A stretch of 36,998 bases of DNA. Origin: Candidatus Bathyarchaeota archaeon (GTDB taxonomy: Archaea > Thermoproteota > Bathyarchaeia > Bathyarchaeales > DTEX01). Under the pieces are notes generated by a model. It saw only the letters and a list, made by a program, of their open reading frames with translations, had not been told where the DNA came from and made no database searches. A program made the translations under genes and the position numbers. The stretch spans positions 1-36,998 of the forward strand of contig JAGTQS010000004.1 of NCBI GenBank assembly GCA_018397055.1, given 5' to 3'. Positions 17,938 through 27,300 of this stretch are shown here, one piece after another; within the stretch, counting starts at the first letter, position 1; the number at the start of each line of letters is the position of its first letter.

Positions 17938-20315
17938 GTCAACAAATTTACATCAGGAAAGATGCTCAATTCGAGCTCTTCGAGGTTAACATTCTCCACG
18001 CCGACGATAAGCAGCTCATCCAAATCAGCGAAGAAATGGGCTTAGCTCTTAACCTCAAAGAGATGAGGACAATCAAAAACTATTTTGTCCAAAAAAACAG
18101 GAACCCGACGGATGTTGAACTGCAAACCTTGGGGCAAACCTGGTCTGAACACTGTTTTCACAAAACCTTCAAGGGAACAATACTGACGCCTGAAGGCAAA
18201 AGGATTGACTCTCTTTTCAGAACATATATTGCTAAAGCCACGCTTGAGCTGAATAAGCCTTGGTGCCTTTCAGTCTTCGAGGACAACGCTGGCATAGTGC
18301 AGTTCCAAGACGACATCGCAGTCGCAGCGAAGGTTGAAACCCACAATCATCCTTCAGCCATAGAACCGTTCGGGGGAGCCGCAACTGGAACAGGAGGCGT
18401 AATACGCGACGTTCTCGGCGTGTGGGCTGACCCAATTGCGTGCACCGACGTTCTCGGTTTTGGTCCGCTTGATTACGACTACAACAAGTTGCCCTCAGGC
18501 ATAAAGCATCCGAAATACGTTTTCCGAGGAGTAGTTGCGGGAATAGGCTGCTACGGCAACAACATGGGCATCCCAACCGTTAATGGCGCAATCTATTTTG
18601 ATGAAAGCTTCACGGGAAACGTGGTCGTTTACTGCGGATGCATAGGAACTTTACCTATAGATAAGTACATAAAAAAGGCCAAGCCGGGTCACCACCTAGT
18701 TTTAGCTGGAGGACGAACAGGAAGAGACGGAATTCACGGCGTAACCTTCGCGTCGCTGGAGCTCACCGAAAAATCCGAAGAAGTTTCTAGGCCAGCTGTT
18801 CAAATTGCGAATCCAATTGAAGAGGAAAAACTCAAACGCGCCATAATCAAAATACGAGACCAAAAGCTAGCCTCGTCTATAACTGACCTCGGCGGAGGCG
18901 GACTGTCCAGCGCAGTTGGAGAGGCAGCTCACAAATATAGATGCGGAGCAAAAGTTGCTCTTGAAAAAGTTCCCTTAAAATACCCAAATATTCCGCCATG
19001 GGAAATCTACATTTCAGAGTCCCAAGAAAGAATGCTTATCACTGTGCCTAAAATGAACCTGCAAGATACGCTGGAAATTTTCGCTTCAGAAGACGTTGAG
19101 GCAACAGACATTGGAACCTTAACGACCGAGCAAGCCCTAAGGTTAACATACGATGGAACCGTCGTCGCCGACGTAGACATGGACTTTCTTTTTAACCCAC
19201 CGAAGATCACGAAAAAGGTCGAGTGGAAAAAAGTCGAGTACACTGAGCCAACCTTCAGCGAACCTGAAGACTTGACAAGCATCCTAGTTGATTTGTTGTC
19301 TTCGCCTAACATTGCAAGCAAGGAATCTGTGATCAGAACATACGACCACGAGGTTAAAGGAAACACGGTGCTCAAACCGCTGTGCGGAATACACGGCGGA
19401 CCAAGCGACGCCGCGGTCATCAAACCCCTAGACAACTCGTACAGGGGCCTCGTAATCTCGTGCGGCATAAACCCGCAGTACGGGAAAATCGACGCTTACT
19501 GGATGGCAGCCTCAAACATCGACGAAGCAATAAGAAATAACATCGCAGTAGGCGGACAAAGAATAGCCCTCCTCGACAACTTCGTGTGGGGAAGCCCAGA
19601 AAAACCCGACCGACTCGGCTCGCTTATGAAAGCCTGCGAAGCCTGCTACAATTACGCGAAAGGCTTTGAAACCCCATTCATCTCGGGAAAAGACAGCCTC
19701 TACAACGAGTCTCCATTAGGCCCCGTCACGCCGACACTTCTGATAACGGCGATTGGCATAATCCCTGACGTTCGGAAAACAGTTTCGATGGACCTGAAGG
19801 CTTCCGGAGACCTCGTTTACCTAGTTGGTCAAACGTACCCGGAGCTAGGAGGCTCTGAATACTATCGAAGGCTGGGATACATCGGATGTTCAGTTCCAGT
19901 CGTCAGGTTAAATGAAGCAAAAAGAACGATGGACAGAATCTCGAAAGCCATCGAGGCCGGCTGCGTGAAAGCTTGCCACGACCTTTCTGAAGGCGGATTA
20001 GCCGTGTCAGCGGCGGAAATGGCGTTTTCAGGAGACTTAGGAATGGATGTTTCATTAACAAGGTTTCCTCAGTCCGTGCCGATAACGAGAAACGATTTTG
20101 TCCTTTTCTCTGAGTCAAACAGCCGATTTCTAGTCGAGGTTCCAGAAAAAGCGAAAGAAGATTTCGAGGCTGCAATGAAAGGCTCAAACTATGCGTGCAT
20201 CGGAAGAGTCACAAAAGAAAAATGTTTGTTGATTCGTGGGCTAAACGGCGAACCTGTCATACAGGCAGACCTGGACATGCTGAGAGACGCGTGGAAAAAA
20301 CTCTTCGGGGGATAA
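17934..20315 (+). CDS. purL: Phosphoribosylformylglycinamidine synthase subunit PurL
   Basis: 793-aa ORF; TLGQTWSEHCFHKTFKG, VAAKVETHNHPSAIEPFGGAATGTGGVIRDVLG, SDLGGGGLSSAVGEAA-like. Confidence 0.96.
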   Translation: MSQQIYIRKDAQFELFEVNILHADDKQLIQISEEMGLALNLKEMRTIKNYFVQKNRNPTDVELQTLGQTWSEHCFHKTFKGTILTPEGKRIDSLFRTYIAKATLELNKPWCLSVFEDNAGIVQFQDDIAVAAKVETHNHPSAIEPFGGAATGTGGVIRDVLGVWADPIACTDVLGFGPLDYDYNKLPSGIKHPKYVFRGVVAGIGCYGNNMGIPTVNGAIYFDESFTGNVVVYCGCIGTLPIDKYIKKAKPGHHLVLAGGRTGRDGIHGVTFASLELTEKSEEVSRPAVQIANPIEEEKLKRAIIKIRDQKLASSITDLGGGGLSSAVGEAAHKYRCGAKVALEKVPLKYPNIPPWEIYISESQERMLITVPKMNLQDTLEIFASEDVEATDIGTLTTEQALRLTYDGTVVADVDMDFLFNPPKITKKVEWKKVEYTEPTFSEPEDLTSILVDLLSSPNIASKESVIRTYDHEVKGNTVLKPLCGIHGGPSDAAVIKPLDNSYRGLVISCGINPQYGKIDAYWMAASNIDEAIRNNIAVGGQRIALLDNFVWGSPEKPDRLGSLMKACEACYNYAKGFETPFISGKDSLYNESPLGPVTPTLLITAIGIIPDVRKTVSMDLKASGDLVYLVGQTYPELGGSEYYRRLGYIGCSVPVVRLNEAKRTMDRISKAIEAGCVKACHDLSEGGLAVSAAEMAFSGDLGMDVSLTRFPQSVPITRNDFVLFSESNSRFLVEVPEKAKEDFEAAMKGSNYACIGRVTKEKCLLIRGLNGEPVIQADLDMLRDAWKKLFGG

Positions 20316-20318
20316 AAA

Positions 20319-21137
20319 ATGGATCGTAACAATATTAAAGCGTGTATTGTGAGGGTTGGCGGAACAAACTGCGACGCTGAGACAAAAAGGTCCTTCGAGG
20401 AACTCGGCGTAAAAGCTGAGGTTCGACATTTATCTGAGATTGCGAAAAGCAACAACCTGCTTGAGTTCGACATCTTGGTGTTTCCAGGCGGATTCTCGTT
20501 CGGCGACTACGTTAGAGCCGGAGCCATACTGGCCAAAAGCTTTTCCGCTAAGCTCAACCGCCGCCTAAAAGCCTTTGTGGAAGAGGGAAAACCTATACTG
20601 GGCATATGCAACGGCTTCCAAGTTCTAGTTGAGGCAGGTCTTCTCCCAGCATTCAACGGAATCAGTAAATACCCAGAAGCAGCTCTGGCAACAAACTTAC
20701 CAATTGGCTTCAGATGCAGATGGGTGTATCTGAAACATGAGAACTCGGGAAAATGCGTTTTCACCAAGAAGATTCCTAAGGGAAAGGTTCTTCGGATGCC
20801 TATTGCCCACGCTGAGGGCAGGTTCATGTTCCCGAAAGACAGCGAAGGCAGCTGTCTTGAGAGGCTCGTGGACAACGACCAGCTCGTCTTCAGATACTGC
20901 GACGAACAGGGAAGAGGTGCAGGTGGAAAATACCCGTACAACCCCAACGGATCATTCTACGGCATCGCGGGAATCTGCAACCCAGAGGGAACCGTTTTCG
21001 GATTAATGCCTCACCCGGAAAGAGCCTTTTACGGTTGGCAACTGCCGGACTGGACGAAGGGTGAGAAGCCTTCAGAATTCGTCGATGGAAGGCTGATCTT
21101 CGAATCCGTTGTTGAACACGTAGCAGCTAAGCTCTAG
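20319..21137 (+). CDS. purQ: Phosphoribosylformylglycinamidine synthase subunit PurQ (class I glutamine amidotransferase)
   Basis: 272-aa ORF; FPGGFSFGDYVRAGAILAKS, ILGICNGFQVLVEAGLLP, LMPHPERAFY. Confidence 0.95.
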   Translation: MDRNNIKACIVRVGGTNCDAETKRSFEELGVKAEVRHLSEIAKSNNLLEFDILVFPGGFSFGDYVRAGAILAKSFSAKLNRRLKAFVEEGKPILGICNGFQVLVEAGLLPAFNGISKYPEAALATNLPIGFRCRWVYLKHENSGKCVFTKKIPKGKVLRMPIAHAEGRFMFPKDSEGSCLERLVDNDQLVFRYCDEQGRGAGGKYPYNPNGSFYGIAGICNPEGTVFGLMPHPERAFYGWQLPDWTKGEKPSEFVDGRLIFESVVEHVAAKL

Positions 21138-21215
21138 CCCTGTTCACCGCATCGTTTTTTAACGATTAAATAATTCCTCGACGTAAACGTACACAAACGG
21201 GGTGTACACACGAAA

Positions 21216-22283
21216 TTGAGCAAGGATTACGGATCATTTTCTTGCAAGCCTAACCTGAAGGTAGCCATTTACGGCGTCGGATGGATTGGAGGCAGCATAG
21301 CGAGGCTTCTCTTAACAAAGAAGGGGCTGGAAATCGTCGGAGCCGTCGACTTCGCGCAGGCGAAGGTTGGACGAGACCTAGGTGAAATCGTCGGGGCTGA
21401 AAAACCCTTAGGCGTCAAAGTCACAAAGGACGCGGAAGAACTGTTTTCCACGGTTAAGCCTGACGTTGTTGTTCACGCAACCTCCTCGTATTTTAGAGAC
21501 GTGTATCCGCAGCTTGAGGAAATCGTGAAACACGGCGTAAACGTGGTTTCAACTTGCGAGGAGCTCTCGTATCCTTACTTTTCAAGCGGCGAACTTGCAG
21601 CGAAACTTGACGCTTTGGCCAAAAAACATAAAGTGGCAGTGTTAGGCACAGGTGTAAACCCAGGTTTCGTAATGGACACACTGCCAATAGTGCTGTCAGG
21701 CGTGTGCCAAGAAATCAGAAACATCAAAGTTGAAAGAGTCATGGACGCCAGTACGCGAAGGATGCCGTTCCAGAAAAAAATAGGCGCAGGACTAACAGTT
21801 GACGAGTTCCGCGAAAAAATCAGGAACAAGCAAATAACGGGCCACGTTGGTCTTGAACAGTCAGTTGCCATGATTGCTGACGCCTTGGGATGGAGCCTTC
21901 AAGCCGTCGAGTTAGGTGTCGTTGAACCCGTCGTGGCTGAAAAACCCGTGAAGAGCAAAGAGATAAAAGTTGAACGCGGAAAGGTTGCGGGTCTAAGGCA
22001 GTCCGCCCGCGGCATCATGCACAGTAAACCTGTCATCACTTTGTTGTTTGAGGCGTACATCGGCGCAGAGGAAGAATACGACTCAATCACAATTGAGGGC
22101 GTGCCAAAGATTTGTGAAAAAATCAGCCCATGCGTGCACGGGGACCTCGCGACCGCCGCTATTGTTGTTAACATGATTCCAAAGGTTGTCAACTCAGAGC
22201 CTGGGCTGAAAACGATGAAGGACCTTCCCCTGCCATCGGCGGTTCTAGGCGACATCCGACGAACCATTCTCCGTTTTGGTTAA
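21216..22283 (+). CDS. Dihydrodipicolinate-reductase-like / 2,4-diaminopentanoate dehydrogenase-like protein
   Basis: 355-aa ORF; VAIYGVGWIGGSIARLLLTKKGLEIVGAVD, TCEELSYPYF, LGTGVNPGFVMDTLPIVLSGV. Likely TTG start. Confidence 0.8.
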   Translation: MSKDYGSFSCKPNLKVAIYGVGWIGGSIARLLLTKKGLEIVGAVDFAQAKVGRDLGEIVGAEKPLGVKVTKDAEELFSTVKPDVVVHATSSYFRDVYPQLEEIVKHGVNVVSTCEELSYPYFSSGELAAKLDALAKKHKVAVLGTGVNPGFVMDTLPIVLSGVCQEIRNIKVERVMDASTRRMPFQKKIGAGLTVDEFREKIRNKQITGHVGLEQSVAMIADALGWSLQAVELGVVEPVVAEKPVKSKEIKVERGKVAGLRQSARGIMHSKPVITLLFEAYIGAEEEYDSITIEGVPKICEKISPCVHGDLATAAIVVNMIPKVVNSEPGLKTMKDLPLPSAVLGDIRRTILRFG

Positions 22284-22306
22284 GGGTTTGCCTGCGGCTA
22301 AGGTGC

Positions 22307-23293
22307 TTATATGGGAGGCGCCACACGTTTTCTTTCTTCCAGCGGCATTTTTGTCCACTCTATGAATTGTTGAGACGGAGGCTCAGCCTCGTACAAGGCT
22401 TTTCTATGCGCTTCAAATAACGTGTTCTCTGTTCCAGCGTACTCAGCAGCGGTGACTATTCGATTTCCAACACTGGCTGCTTTGTCAATTGACGGCTGCG
22501 CGGTTTGCTTCCATTTTTCGTCTCTGAGAATGTGGTGGTCCAGGATTGTAACAGGCACGTTTTCCGCGACGACGTTAAGGTTCATCATCGCCTGCTCAAT
22601 GTTTTTTGGGTTAACCTTGTACTGGGCAAGGTAGATTGGCGGACCACCTATAATAGCCATCCTAGAGGTTTCTCTTACGACAAGCACAGCTGTTGTATCA
22701 GCCATGGGTCCTTGAACATCAGGCGCGTAAAGCACTCTTTCTTTTTTGTGTTCAATTGTTGTCATGAGAACCCACCCTAGCCCCGAGCCTTCCTCACCGT
22801 GGCTAACTGGAGCTGAAAACCTTATTGTCGTGTTTTCGAACTTGAAGGCTCTGCTGTCGGCGAACTCGAGCCTCGCAGCTTTTTTTCCAACAGTCCTGTG
22901 GAACATCCATCCTCGCTGCCTCTGGCTGGGGTTAATGTTCGCCTTGTAGCTCTTTGCGAAAACAATCTTTCCCGAGTATATCTTCTCAGCAATCTCAGCT
23001 GATGACCAGTGGTTAACCCAGTCGGTGAACGAAGGCGTGTGGTGGTCAAAATGGTAGTGGCTAACCGTGACGACATCAGCCTTTTCAGCTAGCTCCAGCA
23101 TCCTTGCCCTGCACTTTTTCAAGGCCAAGTATTCCTTAGGGTGGGGGGGCAGATTGAACCTGTTTGGGCATAGAGAGACGCCTGCGTCTAAAAGAATCTT
23201 TATGTCTGGGGTTTCAACGTATGTGCACATGGAACGAACGCCGAGGCTTTCGAAGGCAACGGGAACAACCTTGATGAAGCCCAGATTTTCCAT
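22307..23293 (-). CDS. UPF0282-family metallo-beta-lactamase-fold protein
   Basis: 328-aa ORF; KILLDAGVSLCPNRFNLPPHPKEY, VVTVSHYHFDHHTPSF, LDHHILRDEKW. Confidence 0.85.
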   Translation of the reverse strand: MENLGFIKVVPVAFESLGVRSMCTYVETPDIKILLDAGVSLCPNRFNLPPHPKEYLALKKCRARMLELAEKADVVTVSHYHFDHHTPSFTDWVNHWSSAEIAEKIYSGKIVFAKSYKANINPSQRQRGWMFHRTVGKKAARLEFADSRAFKFENTTIRFSAPVSHGEEGSGLGWVLMTTIEHKKERVLYAPDVQGPMADTTAVLVVRETSRMAIIGGPPIYLAQYKVNPKNIEQAMMNLNVVAENVPVTILDHHILRDEKWKQTAQPSIDKAASVGNRIVTAAEYAGTENTLFEAHRKALYEAEPPSQQFIEWTKMPLEERKRVAPPI

Positions 23294-23633
23294 ACCAACA
23301 CCAAGCGTCTATCTGTCTTCAATGCCCTAAGGATTAGCTTCATTTCTTATCAAGGTTACCTTTCCTAAAAGTGAGGTTTAATGCACAACACTAAGAAGAG
23401 GTGTGGGTTCCACACTCAAGATCTACATCACGCTTAGTTCAGTAGGGTCAGAGCTGTCATCACCCACGAACAAAGCTATGGCCTAATTCGAAATAAAGTT
23501 TTTGCTCAAGATTACGATAGAAAGGATCCTGTTGTTCCTGCAAATTTTAAATTCGGTGAAAAAATTGTTCGCCGTCTGATTAGGCTTTTGAGAAGACATA
23601 AATAGGCTTGGGCTTCCCTTTTTTCAATGTATC

Positions 23634-24674
23634 ATGCTTAAATTGGTAGTTGGGGTTGCAGGAAAAATGAGGCTTCCAATGGGTAAAGTTCCGCCTGAAG
23701 TCCTGAAAAACGTGGTGTTCAAACATCTAGGCGCGGACAGTTCAGACGTTGTTTTAGGTCCAGCCTTGGGAGTAGACGGAGCCGTCGTCAAAGTTGGTGA
23801 TAAGGTTTTAATCTCTTCTATGGATCCGATAACCGGCGCAATGCAAAAAATAGGCTTTCTCGCAGTCAACATTAACGCAAATGATGTGGCCACATTTGGG
23901 GTCCGCCCAGCCTTCTTTTCATCTTGCCTTCTTTTGCCAGAAAAATCAAATGAAAAGGTTGTTGAAGAAATCTGTCGCCAAATCGGTTTAGCCGCCAGAA
24001 ATCTCGGAATCGCGGTGATAGGCGGTCACTCTGAGGTTACGCCGGAGCTGCAAAGACCAATCATCGTCGGCTGCGCGATGGCTGTAACTGAACTTGGGAA
24101 ATACGTGACTGCAGCTGGCTCGAAGCCTGGAGACAAACTTATTCTTACAAAGGGAGCTGGGCTGGAAGGAACAGCGGTTTTGGCCACTGAAAAACGTGAT
24201 GCCCTAAGGACGAATCTTGACGAGGCCCTCTTAGACTCTGCAGTGGCCTTTTACGACAAGATCAGCGTGGTAAAGGAGGCGGTTCTAGCCTACAACCACG
24301 GCGGAGTGTCAGCTATGCATGACCCAACTGAAGGCGGGGTTGCGAACGGAATCCACGAGCTAGCTGACGCATCAGGATTAGGCGTAAAAGTCTACAAGAA
24401 CAAAATTTACGTGCACAAAGAAACTGTTGAAATCTGCAAATTTTTTGGGATTGACCCTTTACAGCTCATCAGCTCAGGAGCCCTACTCATCTCGGCTAAT
24501 CCAAGGTTCGCAGAGGGAATAAAGCGCGAACTAGAAAGCCACCACATCAGGGCGGAAATAATTGGCGAATTCTTGAAAGACCCTCTTGACCGCTCTTTCA
24601 TAAGCGAGGATGGAGCTGTGGAACCTCTTGTGAGACCAGTATGCGACCATTTGTGGTCTGCCTTGAAACAATAA
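23634..24674 (+). CDS. HypE/AIR-synthase-like protein (PurM/HypE/ThiL superfamily paralogue)
   Basis: 346-aa ORF; MGKVPPEVLKNVVF, VNINANDVATFGVRPAFFSSCLLLPE, AVIGGHSEVTP, HDPTEGGVANGIHELADASGLG. No C-terminal PRIC. True start probably the internal Met near MRLPMGKVPPE. Confidence 0.85.
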   Translation: MLKLVVGVAGKMRLPMGKVPPEVLKNVVFKHLGADSSDVVLGPALGVDGAVVKVGDKVLISSMDPITGAMQKIGFLAVNINANDVATFGVRPAFFSSCLLLPEKSNEKVVEEICRQIGLAARNLGIAVIGGHSEVTPELQRPIIVGCAMAVTELGKYVTAAGSKPGDKLILTKGAGLEGTAVLATEKRDALRTNLDEALLDSAVAFYDKISVVKEAVLAYNHGGVSAMHDPTEGGVANGIHELADASGLGVKVYKNKIYVHKETVEICKFFGIDPLQLISSGALLISANPRFAEGIKRELESHHIRAEIIGEFLKDPLDRSFISEDGAVEPLVRPVCDHLWSALKQ

Positions 24675-24739
24675 CAGGATGTACTGAATTTTTCGGAAGG
24701 GTTTTCAAGGCATCTGGCATTTTCTTTTGTTGATGGCTG

Positions 24740-25411
24740 ATGCGGTATTGCATGAAATGTGGAGCTAGGCTCCCAGAGGACGAAGCAGCCCGGTTCTGCC
24801 CTGTTTGCGGAGCTTCCCTAGGTGCGCAGCAGTTGCACTTCGAGAGGCGGTTTGAAATGCGCAGGAAACCTCGAAAGGTATTGTGGGCTGTCACGTTACG
24901 TAACCGCTTTCTAGCGGTGCTTTTAGCCTTTGTTCTTTGTCTAATGATAACTGCGGCTGGGGCTGTTTCGAAGGTTGAACGCCAAGAAGCTGATGAAATT
25001 GTGGAGGAATTCGATAAGCTGGAAGAATTGTTGTCCGTCGCTGGGCTGCAGTTTATTTTCGGGAACAATTTAATGTACTGCGTAATTATGTTTGTTCCCG
25101 TTCTTGGGCCATACTACGGTTCATACGTGCTGTATTCGACTGGAAGGGTTCTTGCAGCCTTCGGTTTAGCCTCGGGATACAATCCTTTGGAGCTGTTCTT
25201 TTCGTTGTTCTTCTACCCGCACGCTTGGCTTGAGTACGTCTCATACAGCTTGGCTCTTTCTGAAAGTTTCTGGCTTATTTATGCTATGATAAGACACAGG
25301 GAATACAGTTTAAGAAACGAGTTGTCTACGGCAGCAAAGATAATGGCGATCTGCGTTGTCTTACTGTTGTTGGCAGCCGTGGCTGAAATGTCCCTTATAA
25401 CTTCTGGTTAG
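24740..25411 (+). CDS. Zinc-ribbon membrane protein, SpoIIM-like (stage II sporulation protein M family)
   Basis: 223-aa ORF; zinc ribbon YCMKCGARLPEDEAARFCPVCGASL, then several hydrophobic spans with a SpoIIM-like FFYPHAWLEYVSYSLA segment. Confidence 0.7.
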   Translation: MRYCMKCGARLPEDEAARFCPVCGASLGAQQLHFERRFEMRRKPRKVLWAVTLRNRFLAVLLAFVLCLMITAAGAVSKVERQEADEIVEEFDKLEELLSVAGLQFIFGNNLMYCVIMFVPVLGPYYGSYVLYSTGRVLAAFGLASGYNPLELFFSLFFYPHAWLEYVSYSLALSESFWLIYAMIRHREYSLRNELSTAAKIMAICVVLLLLAAVAEMSLITSG

Positions 25412-25420
25412 AGGCAATGG

Positions 25421-25891
25421 TTACTTCATTTCTTCCATGAAAATTTTTGTGAGATCCTCTTTCTGTATTCCAAGTTTCGATGAGAGCTCCTTAACCCACC
25501 GTGTGTAGAAACGGAAAGCAGTTTGGACTATGTCTATTTTTTCTTTATCAGACATTTTTTCTTCCTCAACCAGAAGCAGCGCAAACCATCTTCCGAGGCC
25601 GGTTAAAGTGTAATATTTTACCCAAACGGTACGTCCAGTCACTTCAGACTTCTCCATGTGCTCGTTCAATATTCCAAGCTGAGTTAAAGATTTCAAGTAA
25701 TCTATTACAGTTTTGTTAGAGTAACCTAGAGTGGCGATCAATTCCTTCTGAAAGACCTTTTCAGAAACACCCTGCTTCAATGCGTATTTTAAAATGGCGA
25801 TTGGAACGTCTGATTCAAATACAGCCTCAAGAATCCTCTCTTTTTTGCCTTTTGGAAGAAAAATTACGTATGGGTATAACCTTTCACTCAT
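25421..25891 (-). CDS. Winged-HTH transcriptional regulator-like protein
   Basis: 156-aa ORF; FQKELIATLGYSNKTVIDYLKSLTQLGILNEHMEKSEVTGRTVWVKYYTLTGLGRWFALLL. Confidence 0.65.
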   Translation of the reverse strand: MSERLYPYVIFLPKGKKERILEAVFESDVPIAILKYALKQGVSEKVFQKELIATLGYSNKTVIDYLKSLTQLGILNEHMEKSEVTGRTVWVKYYTLTGLGRWFALLLVEEEKMSDKEKIDIVQTAFRFYTRWVKELSSKLGIQKEDLTKIFMEEMK

Positions 25892-26101
25892 AGGGTTGAA
25901 CCGCCTAGACCTAATTGATAAAAGCTGAGGAACTATGGTTTATGGTTAGTGGTTATTGTATCACTTGATTTACAACTTTTCACGAAGCAACGTTGTTCCT
26001 AAGGCCTTTTGATTACAAAAAAAGTCTATGTGAAACAAAACTGAGCAATAAATAATATACTGAAACTTATCCGCCCAAAATCTTATAATTGACAGAGCCT
26101 T

Positions 26102-26278
26102 TTAACTGATTGTTTTGCTAATTTTTTCAACAAATTCTTCGAGTTCCAATTTAACCACGCCAAGAGGGGTCTCGTTGCCGTTGAAGGCTACGACTAGCAC
26201 GTTTCCCTTGTTTCGCGCCACTATCCGTCCCTTTTCGCCTTCAATGATTAATTCCTTTATCGGGTCTATTTTCGCCAT
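26102..26278 (-). CDS. Short ORF encoding the C-terminal half of the Roadblock/LC7 domain
   Basis: Hand-translated: MAKIDPIKELIIEGEKGRIVARNKGNVLVVAFNGNETPLGVVKLELEEFVEKISKTIS*; shifted one frame relative to the upstream ORF. Confidence 0.65.
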   Translation of the reverse strand: MAKIDPIKELIIEGEKGRIVARNKGNVLVVAFNGNETPLGVVKLELEEFVEKISKTIS

Positions 26279-26697
26279 GCTGGCGGATTTTCAGCGATCT
26301 GAAGAAGCCTCGATATTATGGCGCCAATTTTCTCTGGGTCAATGTCGCTTGGAAGCTCTGCTGAAATCGTTAAACCGTCGTAGTCCACAATCGCTGAGCC
26401 CTCTAGTCCAAGTACCTGTTTGAACTCTTTCAATGCCGACCCTATTTTTGCAGTTCGGCAGGCAGGTAGATGTTTTTGTTTCTCCGAATCCAGCTTATTG
26501 TGTCTCCAGAGTTTTGAAGGTCCAACCTCAATGTAGTTAATTATTCCCGCTGACCTCAATGATGCAAGATACTTAAGCGCCGTTGTTTTGCTTATTCCGG
26601 CTTTTTCAGACACGTTAAGTGTTGTTAACCCTTCCTTGTTTTGGTCTATAACCTGTAGTATCTTTTTCTCGTAATACGAAAGCACATCTATCAGCAT
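26266..26697 (-). CDS. HTH plus N-terminal half of a Roadblock/LC7 domain; reading frame interrupted
   Basis: 143-aa ORF; HTH (LNVSEKAGISKTTALKYLASLRSAGIINY), then a Roadblock start (LEGSAIVDYDGLTISAELPSDIDPEKIGAIISRLLQIAE) that ends abruptly with ...NPPAWRK*. Confidence 0.7.
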   Translation of the reverse strand: MLIDVLSYYEKKILQVIDQNKEGLTTLNVSEKAGISKTTALKYLASLRSAGIINYIEVGPSKLWRHNKLDSEKQKHLPACRTAKIGSALKEFKQVLGLEGSAIVDYDGLTISAELPSDIDPEKIGAIISRLLQIAENPPAWRK

Positions 26698-26902
26698 TAA
26701 CTACGTATTTTCCTTTTAATAAAATGCTATGAAAAATAAATTCATTTTTCAAAAATCGGCATCAGACTAAGCATTCAAACAACGAATGGATGGACAAAAG
26801 TGTATATTTTTGCGGTTTTATACTATTTTTGAACACTTCAGATAGCCACAATTTCACATACATACATCATATCCATCACTTCTATGGCAAGGTGAAACCC
26901 AA

Positions 26903-27084
26903 ATGAAAACAAACACCCCTAAGAAGGTCATGTGCCTCATAGTCTTAAGCTGCAGACAAGTCTCTGAGAAAGGAAAAAAGAACTCGAGCAAACAATAACG
27001 TCCCTAAAACAACTTGAAAACTGGGAAATAAGCCGTTTAACACTGATGGAAGACCATCGAGAAACATTGAAAAAATTCGCCTAG
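26903..27084 (+). pseudogene. Possible small frameshifted coding sequence
   Basis: The ATG at 26903 frame hits TAA soon after the AAAAAA run at 26974-26979. Adding one A gives a 60-aa reading MKTNTPKKVMCLIVLSCRQVSEKGKKELEQTITSLKQLENWEISRLTLMEDHRETLKKFA*. Confidence 0.35.
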
Positions 27085-27108
27085 AAAAGTTCCCAACTAG
27101 ATCGCGGT

Positions 27109-27300
27109 TTGAGGCGTGAAAAAATGGACAACATCAGCATCCTCAACCTAAGCAAATTTGAATGGGACGACGCCATGAAGCTGCTTAACATGCTCCTCTT
27201 AGACGGCTGGGAAATAATGGCCATAAAACTTCTACCCGACGGGGTGTGGGCACTCGTCCAAGAGCGCATCATAGAATGGATAGATAACAAGACAGAATAA
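27109..27300 (+). CDS. Small hypothetical protein
   Basis: 63-aa ORF, probable ATG at 27124 (MDNISILNLSKFEWDDAMKLLNMLLLDGWEIMAIKLLPDGVWALVQERI); no recognised family. Confidence 0.45.
   Translation: MRREKMDNISILNLSKFEWDDAMKLLNMLLLDGWEIMAIKLLPDGVWALVQERIIEWIDNKTE

Noticed and set aside
20507-20947. 146-aa minus-strand ORF
   Set aside because: Antisense shadow of purQ.
23435-23437. Firm claim of pyrrolysine at the in-frame TAG
   Set aside because: Several well-supported genes here end in TAG and no pyl genes are visible; kept only as a low-confidence finding.
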